This document shows, in pieces, positions 8,407-15,497 of a DNA stretch of 64,000 nt. This stretch comes from Desertivirga brevis (GTDB lineage: Bacteria > Bacteroidota > Bacteroidia > Sphingobacteriales > Sphingobacteriaceae). Location of the stretch: positions 1,736,001 through 1,800,000 of the forward strand of contig NZ_JAFEWF010000001.1 of the NCBI RefSeq assembly GCF_017355835.1, read 5' to 3'. The first letter of the stretch is position 1. Each line of letters opens with the position of its first letter. The notes beneath the pieces were generated by a model that ran no database searches, had not been told where the DNA came from, and saw only the letters and a program-made list of their open reading frames with translations. A program made the position numbers and the translations under genes.

Positions 8407-8527
8407 GTATAAATCAATAAAGCAGCAAGAAAACCTACTACTTCAGAGGCTAAAGGATGCATATCCGGATGAGATAGTTGGTTATTCAATATCCCTTATA
8501 TTACTTAAACTCGAAATGGATCAATAA
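8399..8527 (+). CDS. Possible 42-aa ORF between dabB and dabA
   Basis: A TTG start at 8399-8401, overlapping the dabB stop, opens a 42-codon frame ending at TAA 8525-8527. Its product (SRYKSIKQQENLLLQRLKD..., then DEIVGYSISLILLKLEMDQ) looks like a small helical protein. It is the only frame that bridges the 156-bp dabB-dabA gap without a stop, and translational coupling to dabB is possible. No family is recognised and the start is non-ATG, so this could be chance or a remnant. Confidence 0.3.
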   Translation: MSRYKSIKQQENLLLQRLKDAYPDEIVGYSISLILLKLEMDQ

Positions 8528-8562
8528 GCACTGTTCAACGAACCTTTAAAGAAGACTAAGAA

Positions 8563-11067
8563 ATGAAATCAAAACCCATACCCCCAAAATTAGCTGACTA
8601 TAAACACATTACCAATTCAACTGGCTTTTTGGAAGTTTTACGCGTTGCCTGTAAAAAAATCGCTCCAGCCTGGCCCCTTGAAAACTTTGTGGCCGTGAAT
8701 CCCTACCTGGGCTTAACCGATAAAACCTTCGAGAATGCGGCAAGTGAACTCGCTACTGCTGGCAGTATTCAAACTACTTTACCTGTTTCATTTTATCTTC
8801 AAAAAATAGAAGATAGCTTTATAAGTCATGATGATCTGGCTTCAGTACTAAACACAAAAGGTCATGATAAGATATCCGATATTGATCTTTTTATTAAGCG
8901 AATGCGAAAGATGGAGGAAAAAGACGACCAAACAGGAGTTGTCCCAACTGCAGCGGACGTAGCCAGCCAAACCTGCAAACAAGACTGGAGCCGCTTCGCT
9001 ACTAGCCGTATTTCTGCATGGGCTGCTTCGTATTTTGATAAAGGACAGGCACTCTGGACCGCCGCAGACCAAAGCAAGAGCCTTTTTTCATCCTGGAAAG
9101 AAGAAGCAGAAATAGACCTCAGTCCGGAAATTATGGGCCTTAATGGATTTCGCTCTTTGGTGAAAAAGCTGCCGGAAGACTACCTTCAGGCAGCACAATT
9201 AGCTTTAAATAAATTGAACATTCCTGAAGCATTAATCCCCTATTACCTCCACCGTCTATTACTTAATACAGGAGGCTGGTCGGCCTACATCGCCCGCTTG
9301 GATTTTGACAGCAAGTTGTATGGCAAATCAGAGGAATTGCTTACCGAATTTTTATCTGTGTTGCTTGTCTGGGAATACTGCCTGCTTCAAAGCCTTGAAA
9401 ATGATCTTGTATTAAAGAATTGGAGAATCGCTTTATCCGTGCTGTCACAAACACTTCTGAAAAAAGAACTCAGCACACAACTAGCTTCAAAATTAGTACT
9501 GCAGCAGGCGTTTGAACTGGCAACACAACGAAGACTCATCCAAACGTTCCAACAGTCACCAACTACATTTGTTGAAAAGCCAAAGCGATCTAAGGTTCAA
9601 GCTGTTTTTTGTATAGATGTGCGTTCGGAAGTATTTAGAAGAAATCTTGAACTGGCTGACGAGGACATTGAAACATTAGGTTTCGCGGGCTTCTTTGCTT
9701 TCCCTGTAAAGCATGTTCCCCTCGGATACGAAGATGGAAATGCTCAATGCCCGGTTCTATTAAAACCAACTGCTACTATACTCGAAACAATTCCTCATGA
9801 AAGAACGCATCAAAAGGCAGTAGCAAGCAGAATAATAACGCAACAGGTAAATGGTCTGTGGAAATCCTTCAAATCAGGTGCCGTAAGTTGCTTCGGATTT
9901 GTAAGTCCGCTAGGCCTATTCTACCTGCCCAAACTTTTTACTGATTCTTTTGGGTTAAGCCGCCCTGTACCTCATCCAGCTAAAGTTGGTTTAAAACCTG
10001 CATTCACATCCCAGAAATCATTAAGCTTAGTACCTTCATATTTTCATGATGAAATCACCGGAATGTCAATAGAACAACAGGTTAAGCTGGCGAAGAATGC
10101 ACTTAAAGCAATGTCATTATGTGATAACTTTGCAAGACTTGTACTGATTGTTGGCCATGGGTCTGCGAGTGTAAATAATCCTCATGCCTCGGGACTTGAT
10201 TGTGGAGCCTGTGGAGGAAATACTGGTGAAGCCAATGCAAAACTGGCAGCCGAAGTACTTAATAATCCCATAGTAAAATTCGCTTTGGAGCCAGACGGCA
10301 TTTTTATACCCGCTGATACCTTGTTCTTAGCTTGCCTGCATAACACCACGACAGATGAAGTAACAATCTACAATGAGCAGATAGTTCCAGCGGACCGTGA
10401 GGCTGAGCTGAACGATTTAAAAACCAAACTTGAATGCGCCGGAAAAGCTTCGAGGGCAGAAAGGGCGTCAAGAATGTGGCTGAAAAAACCTGAGAACCTA
10501 GATTCCGCAGTTCTGTCCCGCAGCAAGGACTGGTCGCAGGTACGCCCTGAATGGGGGCTTGCAGGATGTTACGCTTTTATAGTTGCACCCAGAGAAAGAA
10601 CGAAGGGGATCAATTTGAAAGGAAGGTCTTTCCTGCATACGTATCACTGGGAAAAAGATACTGACTTTTCTATCCTGGAATTAATAATGACTGCGCCAAT
10701 GGTGGTCACCAGCTGGATTAGTTTGCAGTATTACGGCTCTACCGTTGATAATAAAAATTTTGGATCTGGAAACAAAACACTTCATAATGTTACTGCAGGC
10801 TTAGGAATTATTGAAGGTAGTTCCGGCGATCTTCGGATCGGCCTTCCATGGCAATCCGTACATGATGGACAAAAATATCAGCACGAACCTTCGCGATTGA
10901 ACGTGATCATTGAAGCACCTGTTGAAGCCGTGAACAATGTTCTGAAAAAGCACGAGTCGGTGCGCCAGTTGTGTGACAATCAATGGATCCATCTGCTTAC
11001 CCTCAATAAAGTTGGAAAAATTTCAAAGCGCTATACCGGCAATTATACCTGGGAAGAAATAGCTTAA
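8563..11067 (+). CDS. dabA: DabA-like DUF2309 catalytic subunit of the inorganic-carbon pump
   Basis: An 834-aa soluble or membrane-peripheral protein of the DUF2309 (UPF0753) family. DabA carries a zinc site like that of beta-carbonic anhydrases, formed by Cys, Asp, His and Cys. These are present here as C350 and D352 in VFCIDVRSE, H532 in VGHGSASVNNPHASG and C547 in LDCGACGG. The spacing is very close to that of characterised DabA (C-x-D, then a 15-residue His-to-Cys interval). With DabB it should hydrate CO2 unidirectionally to bicarbonate in the cytosol, supporting carboxylating enzymes at air-level CO2. In a heterotroph this would support anaplerotic, fatty-acid and nucleotide carboxylations; that role is inferred. 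Confidence 0.9.
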   Translation: MKSKPIPPKLADYKHITNSTGFLEVLRVACKKIAPAWPLENFVAVNPYLGLTDKTFENAASELATAGSIQTTLPVSFYLQKIEDSFISHDDLASVLNTKGHDKISDIDLFIKRMRKMEEKDDQTGVVPTAADVASQTCKQDWSRFATSRISAWAASYFDKGQALWTAADQSKSLFSSWKEEAEIDLSPEIMGLNGFRSLVKKLPEDYLQAAQLALNKLNIPEALIPYYLHRLLLNTGGWSAYIARLDFDSKLYGKSEELLTEFLSVLLVWEYCLLQSLENDLVLKNWRIALSVLSQTLLKKELSTQLASKLVLQQAFELATQRRLIQTFQQSPTTFVEKPKRSKVQAVFCIDVRSEVFRRNLELADEDIETLGFAGFFAFPVKHVPLGYEDGNAQCPVLLKPTATILETIPHERTHQKAVASRIITQQVNGLWKSFKSGAVSCFGFVSPLGLFYLPKLFTDSFGLSRPVPHPAKVGLKPAFTSQKSLSLVPSYFHDEITGMSIEQQVKLAKNALKAMSLCDNFARLVLIVGHGSASVNNPHASGLDCGACGGNTGEANAKLAAEVLNNPIVKFALEPDGIFIPADTLFLACLHNTTTDEVTIYNEQIVPADREAELNDLKTKLECAGKASRAERASRMWLKKPENLDSAVLSRSKDWSQVRPEWGLAGCYAFIVAPRERTKGINLKGRSFLHTYHWEKDTDFSILELIMTAPMVVTSWISLQYYGSTVDNKNFGSGNKTLHNVTAGLGIIEGSSGDLRIGLPWQSVHDGQKYQHEPSRLNVIIEAPVEAVNNVLKKHESVRQLCDNQWIHLLTLNKVGKISKRYTGNYTWEEIA

Positions 11068-11104
11068 GCTGCCAGATAAAAAGAACAATAAGAACAAACA
11101 GCAT

Positions 11105-11950
11105 ATGCCTGAAAAGAATCTCTTCAGTGGAAGAAAGCTTGTTATTGCGTCCATGCATGAAAAAGAACGGGTTATCGGTCCAATGGTAGCATCCCAGCTC
11201 GGGGTGCTGCCTATGGTATCAAAAGAGCTCGATACTGATCAATTTGGTACCTTCTCCGGTGAAATTGAACGGATCTATAGTCCGCTTGATGCTGCCCGGT
11301 TGAAATGCAAGTTAGCTATGAATCTTACTGGGTGCGATTTGGCTATTGCCACTGAAGGTTCTTTTTTTGCGCATCCGGAACTAATATTTTTTCCAGCGAA
11401 TGAAGAACTGGTAATGCTTTTGGACAAGAGAAACAACCTTGAAATTACGGAAAGTAAGCTAAGTATCAACACGAATTTTGATGGACGGGATTGCAATACC
11501 TTACAACAGCTTTTAGGCTTTGCAGAAAGTATTGGCTTTCCCGAATGCGCATTGATCCTGAGAAATGCTAAAGGAAGTTGCGAGGAGGTTTTCAAAGGAA
11601 TAAGGAGCCGCGAAATTTTGATAAAAAAGTTCAATCGCCTTATGAACTCATATGGAAAAGTGTACGCAGAAACTGACATGCGGGCTATGCACAATCCTAT
11701 TAGAATGAAGGTTATTGCTGAAGCAACCAAAGCTATGCTGACCAGGCTCGCTGTAACTTGTATTAAATGTAAAACCCCCGGTTTCGGACGTACCGGTGCT
11801 ATCCACGGTCTAGCCTGTGCAAATTGCGGGTTAGCGACCTCGTCTCCCAAGTTTTACATCTATAAATGCGCCAAGTGCAATTACCAGGAAAAATTACCGG
11901 TAGAAGCGAAATCTGAAAGTCCTATGCACTGCAAGAATTGTAACCCTTAA
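11105..11950 (+). CDS. DUF6671 family protein with C-terminal zinc ribbons
   Basis: A 281-aa protein. The N-terminal part (about 10-110: GRKLVIASMHEKERVIGP and ATEGSFFAHPE) matches the DUF6671 type. The C-terminus carries two CxxC pairs that could form one zinc ribbon (CIKC near 219 and CANC near 240), then a second set (CAKC near 256 and CKNC near 276). Function is unknown. It starts 37 bp after dabA on the same strand, so it is probably part of the operon. It could be a metal or nucleic-acid binding accessory, which is not established. The 110-bp repeats begin about 45 bp after its stop. Confidence 0.7.
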   Translation: MPEKNLFSGRKLVIASMHEKERVIGPMVASQLGVLPMVSKELDTDQFGTFSGEIERIYSPLDAARLKCKLAMNLTGCDLAIATEGSFFAHPELIFFPANEELVMLLDKRNNLEITESKLSINTNFDGRDCNTLQQLLGFAESIGFPECALILRNAKGSCEEVFKGIRSREILIKKFNRLMNSYGKVYAETDMRAMHNPIRMKVIAEATKAMLTRLAVTCIKCKTPGFGRTGAIHGLACANCGLATSSPKFYIYKCAKCNYQEKLPVEAKSESPMHCKNCNP

Positions 11951-11993
11951 AATTCTCTGGTTGATTTTGAAATTTATCTTAAATGGATTTTAT

Positions 11994-12355
11994 GGCTCCC
12001 TGTCATTTTTTGTTTATCAGTCGGTTAACTAAATGGACTAAAGGCGGGATTAACTACGTTGATCCCGAATGGGGGAGCCTGCAACAAAAATGCTGATCGC
12101 TTCGCTCCCTGTCATTTTTTGTTTACAGGGTCGTTCGAGTAAATGGACTAAAGGCGGGATTACCTACGTTGATCCGAATGGGGGGACCTGCAACAAAAAT
12201 GCTGGTCGCTTCGCTCCTTGGCAATTTTTGTTTACAAGGTCGTTCGAGTAAATGGACTAAAGGCGGGATTAACTACGTTGATCCCGAATGGGGGGAGCCT
12301 GCAACAAAAATGCTGGTCGCTTCGCTCCCTGTCATTTTTTGTTTACATGGTCGTT
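11994..12355. repeat. Tandem repeats of about 110 bp, three full units plus a partial
   Basis: The segment AAATGGACTAAAGGCGGGAT starts at 12031, 12141 and 12250 (periods 110 and 109 bp). Each unit continues with a GTTGATC..CGAATGGGGG stretch, then CAACAAAAATG, a GTCGCTTCGCTCC core and CATTTTTTGTT. The last parts form an inverted repeat, so each unit contains a terminator-like hairpin. A partial unit precedes them (11994-12030). A diverged fifth copy lies at 18890-18998. Plus-strand ORFs across the array are by-products of the repeat. Confidence 0.85.
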
Positions 12356-12378
12356 CGAGCGAGCTCGACTCCTCTGTA

Positions 12379-12414
12379 AACAAAAAATGCCACCCTACGG
12401 GTAGCATTTTTGTT
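12379..12414. terminator. Strong hairpin next to the tRNA fragment
   Basis: The stem AACAAAAAATGCcACCC (from 12379) pairs with GGGTaGCATTTTTGTT (to 12414) around a 3-base loop, and both strands have T-rich ends. On the minus strand it sits directly after a tRNA 3' end, where a tRNA terminator is expected, and its outer stem is the same as in the 110-bp repeats. Confidence 0.6.
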
Positions 12415-12441
12415 GCGGAGAGGGCGGGATTCGAACCTCCC
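12415..12441 (-). other. tRNA 3'-end fragment (serine-type acceptor), possible att site
   Basis: On the minus strand the sequence GGTTCGAATCCC followed by GCCCTCTCCGCA has the form of a T-loop, 3' acceptor strand (CCTCTCC), discriminator G and CA. No 5' half of a tRNA exists in the following sequence, so this is a remnant of about 27 nt. CCTCTCC acceptors are typical of bacterial tRNA-Ser. Such fragments usually mark one end of an element integrated into a tRNA gene. Confidence 0.5.
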
Positions 12442-12445
12442 CCTC

Positions 12446-12553
12446 AAAACCTGCTTTATTTCAATATTTCAAAGGTTTTCATTCTGGTAGTCCCGAATTA
12501 GTCACCTAGTTTTTTAAGCTGCAAAAACTTACCTAAAAATAGGAAAACTTCTG
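12446..12553. repeat. Left copy of a 108-bp direct repeat
   Basis: AAAACCTGCTTTATTTCAAT starts both this copy and the one at 19004-19111. They stay aligned for 108 bp with about 9 differences and one compensated single-base gap. The copy directly follows the tRNA fragment. Confidence 0.85.
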
Positions 12554-12675
12554 TAACATCTTATTAGTCAGCACACTTTTCTCAATTTTGTAAATTACTC
12601 CTAATAAATCTCAGCTACCATTCATTTTGATCTTATTTTTCTAAAAAATCTAGAGAATTGATGGATGCTTACTGG

Positions 12676-15384
12676 CTATTGTTTAACAACTTTTTTAACC
12701 GTTGTCCCGGAGTTTCCTTTTAGAATAATTAAATAAACACCGGAGGAGTATTTGTTTAGGTTTAGCATGACACGAGAATCTTCCTGGCTAATCGTATGGC
12801 GTTGCAATACAATTCCGTTACTTGTAAGTACTTCTACTTCTGTATAACGACCGGCACGAAATGCAACTGTAGCATCTCCGACTACAGGATTAGGAAAAAC
12901 AGTTACTGATGCGTTGTCGACCAAGCCGAAATTTACAGCTTCGCTCCCAACTACTGTGCTACTACCATTAAAATCAAACTGCTTTAAGCGGTAATAAATC
13001 CGCCCGCTAGCAGCAGAGGTGTCTGAATAAGTATAATCCGCTAATCCTGAAAAGTTCCCCCTGCCCGAAATCCGTGTCAGATAATTAAAATGAACGCCAT
13101 CGTAAGATCTTTCTATTTCATAATGCCTGTTATTACTTTCACTAACGGAAGTCCAACTAAGCTGGATCAATTCGCTAAGAGCTTTTGCTTTGAAGCTTTT
13201 CAAACCCACAGGCAACACAGTATTATTAAATACTTTTGCAAATGCCCCTCCGCTTGTATAAACGCAATATATTTTTGCTCCAGAGATAGCCAAATCGAAG
13301 TAATCAGGCCGTCCTGCCGCAAACCCTTCTGTACCAACTGTTACCCAATAAGATCCGTTATACTTTCTAACCATAGCCTTACCTGTACTTGATAGCTCCT
13401 GAAAAGCGAGGTATGGTGTTCCGTCAGCGGCCACTGCCAGGGCAAATTTCGTGCAATAGCCAGGGTTACCCAAATGTACCCAGGAAGTACCATTAAATTT
13501 GCTTACAAAAGTGCCACGGCTATTGTCATATACAGCTACATAAGGCTCGTTGTTAGGGCCTAGCACAAGACTATTTTGAGTGAGGGCGTTAGCAGAAAAA
13601 TTAGTTGAACCTAAATTCGTCCAAGCCTGGCCATTAAACTTTGCTACTTTGACGGAAAGACCGCTTGATATATCCCTGTAGAGCACGAAAGGGGACCCAT
13701 CGGTTCCTATAGCCAGATTCACGTAGTCGGTCTCTCCACTAGAAAAACCTGCCGTTCCCACCAAAACCCAATTAAGGCCATCATATTTCATTACCGTGGC
13801 TTTCTTGTTCTTCGATACATCCCGAAAAGCTACATAGGGAGTACCATCAGGAGCGATAGCTAAACTTGTAAAATCAGCCTGTAAAGTTGAAAATCCTGCA
13901 ACGCCCACCAATACCCAGGAAGAACCATTAAATTTCATCACAGACAGTCGGTTACCTTGCAACTCATCTCTAAAGGACAGGTAAAGCGTACCATTAGCAC
14001 TTAAGGCTAGGCTGGTATGGCTTACTCCCCCACTTGAAAAGCCCGCATTACCTACAGTCTCCCAGGTTGCTCCATCGAATTTCATCACCGTAGCTCTGTT
14101 ACTATTTTTAACATCGCGGAAAGAAACATACGGTGTAGCATCTGCACCTAAAGTTAAAGATGTTGCAAAAGAGACATAATTACTTCCCAGATTTTGACTG
14201 CTACCGTCTGTTGCACCAAGGGTAAAACCATTTGTTCCCAGCAAGACCCAAGCCGTACCATTAAATTTCATCACCGCGGCCTTCGATAAATTTGCAAGAT
14301 CCTGAAAAGCAACTACGGGAGTACCGTCAGGAGCTATTGTCAGATCTACATATTCTGCCCCTCCTGCCGAAAAGCCCGCTGTACCAACCGTTATCCAAGA
14401 AGTTCCGTTAAACTTAAGGACGTTCACTTTGCCCGAGTTTTGAGCATTTTTGTAAGCGATAAAAGGGGTCCCATCAGGCGCTAAAGCTAATCTTATGTAA
14501 GCAGGATTACCCGGAGAAAAGCCTGCTGGCCCTACGTTGCCCCAACTAGTGCCATTATATTTCATTACGGTTGCCTTATAGGTATTAGGGACATCCTCGT
14601 AGGCTACATAAATAGTTCCGTCACCCGCAAGAGCAATATTCATTTCACTTGACCAGCCGGCTGAAAAGCCAGGCACCCCTACTAGTGCCCAAGATGAGTC
14701 GATAAATTTCATTACCGAAGCTTTTGAACCATTCGCACCATCTGAAAAGGCAACATAGGGAATGCTATTTTTATCAAAAGCAAGCGTTATCCCGCTTGCT
14801 GTTCCAGTAGAAAATCCAGCTGTACCAACAAGCTCCCAGGCTCCATAATTAAATTTCATGACGGTCGCTTTATTAGCATTCGCCCCATCTGTAAATGCAA
14901 CATATGGAGTTCCATCTGCGCTAAAAGCTAAATTGGGAGAATTAGCACTGCCGGCGGAAAAACCGGCAACACCGATTGATACCCAAGTGTCATTGACAAG
15001 CTTCATCACGGTTACCTTTCCGCCGATGGAATTGTCTCTGAACACTACATAGGGCGTACCCTTTATATCCAGTCCCAGACTTAATTGTTCTGCGAAGCTT
15101 GGAGAGAAGCCCGGCTGCCCTACAGGTTGCCATGAAGTTCCGTTGAACTTCCTTACTGTAGCTTTGGAGCTATTCAACCCATCTGTGTAAGCAATATAAA
15201 CAGTGCCGTCGGAAGCTACACGGGAGGTAGTGTAACTTGCCTGCCCATAACTGGCTTGATTGGAATCGTCGGGTCCTAAGGGATTCCAGATTTGAGCCTG
15301 AAGCTGGATAGAACAAGTCCAAAGAAAGATAAGACCAATGATCCTTTTCAGATCAATAGAATGAAACATGATTTTCATTTGCAA
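12676..15384 (-). CDS. Large secreted beta-propeller-like repeat protein with T9SS tail
   Basis: A 902-aa protein. The signal peptide ends QLQAQ; the ATG at 15378 may be the true start, two codons in. About 13 repeats of roughly 48 residues follow (residues 30 to about 725), each reading like PYVAFRD, KATVMKFNG, WVLVGTAGFS. The count suggests two seven-bladed propellers. Then come an Fn3-like domain (about 735-820: LPVGLKSFKAK to RLKQFDFNG) and a C-terminal type IX secretion sorting domain (about 830-902: VTVFPNPVVGDATV to SSGVYLIILKG). It should be exported through the outer membrane and attached or released. The ligand is unknown. It lies inside the segment flanked by 108-bp repeats. Confidence 0.8.
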   Translation of the reverse strand: MQMKIMFHSIDLKRIIGLIFLWTCSIQLQAQIWNPLGPDDSNQASYGQASYTTSRVASDGTVYIAYTDGLNSSKATVRKFNGTSWQPVGQPGFSPSFAEQLSLGLDIKGTPYVVFRDNSIGGKVTVMKLVNDTWVSIGVAGFSAGSANSPNLAFSADGTPYVAFTDGANANKATVMKFNYGAWELVGTAGFSTGTASGITLAFDKNSIPYVAFSDGANGSKASVMKFIDSSWALVGVPGFSAGWSSEMNIALAGDGTIYVAYEDVPNTYKATVMKYNGTSWGNVGPAGFSPGNPAYIRLALAPDGTPFIAYKNAQNSGKVNVLKFNGTSWITVGTAGFSAGGAEYVDLTIAPDGTPVVAFQDLANLSKAAVMKFNGTAWVLLGTNGFTLGATDGSSQNLGSNYVSFATSLTLGADATPYVSFRDVKNSNRATVMKFDGATWETVGNAGFSSGGVSHTSLALSANGTLYLSFRDELQGNRLSVMKFNGSSWVLVGVAGFSTLQADFTSLAIAPDGTPYVAFRDVSKNKKATVMKYDGLNWVLVGTAGFSSGETDYVNLAIGTDGSPFVLYRDISSGLSVKVAKFNGQAWTNLGSTNFSANALTQNSLVLGPNNEPYVAVYDNSRGTFVSKFNGTSWVHLGNPGYCTKFALAVAADGTPYLAFQELSSTGKAMVRKYNGSYWVTVGTEGFAAGRPDYFDLAISGAKIYCVYTSGGAFAKVFNNTVLPVGLKSFKAKALSELIQLSWTSVSESNNRHYEIERSYDGVHFNYLTRISGRGNFSGLADYTYSDTSAASGRIYYRLKQFDFNGSSTVVGSEAVNFGLVDNASVTVFPNPVVGDATVAFRAGRYTEVEVLTSNGIVLQRHTISQEDSRVMLNLNKYSSGVYLIILKGNSGTTVKKVVKQ

Positions 15385-15497
15385 TAAGTCGTTTTCAACA
15401 AGGATAGTTGTGATTATAAAAGTGAAACTTTGATTGTAAAGATCGTCGGTTAGACAAAATAGGGTTATTCTTATTTCCGTATCAGTTCATTTCCCAT

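Noticed and set aside
11275..11850. 191-codon minus-strand ORF
   Set aside because: Lies entirely antisense to the DUF6671 gene, which has clear zinc-ribbon motifs and operon context.
11994..12355. CRISPR array
   Set aside because: Units are about 110 bp and nearly identical throughout; there are no short repeats with unique spacers and no cas genes.
12415..12500. Complete tRNA-Ser gene
   Set aside because: Only the T-arm and 3' acceptor strand match; no D-arm, anticodon arm or 5' acceptor strand is present.
12069..12501. Plus-strand ORFs of 60 and 110 codons
   Set aside because: They are translations of the 110-bp tandem repeats (the same peptide recurs) and run into the tRNA fragment.
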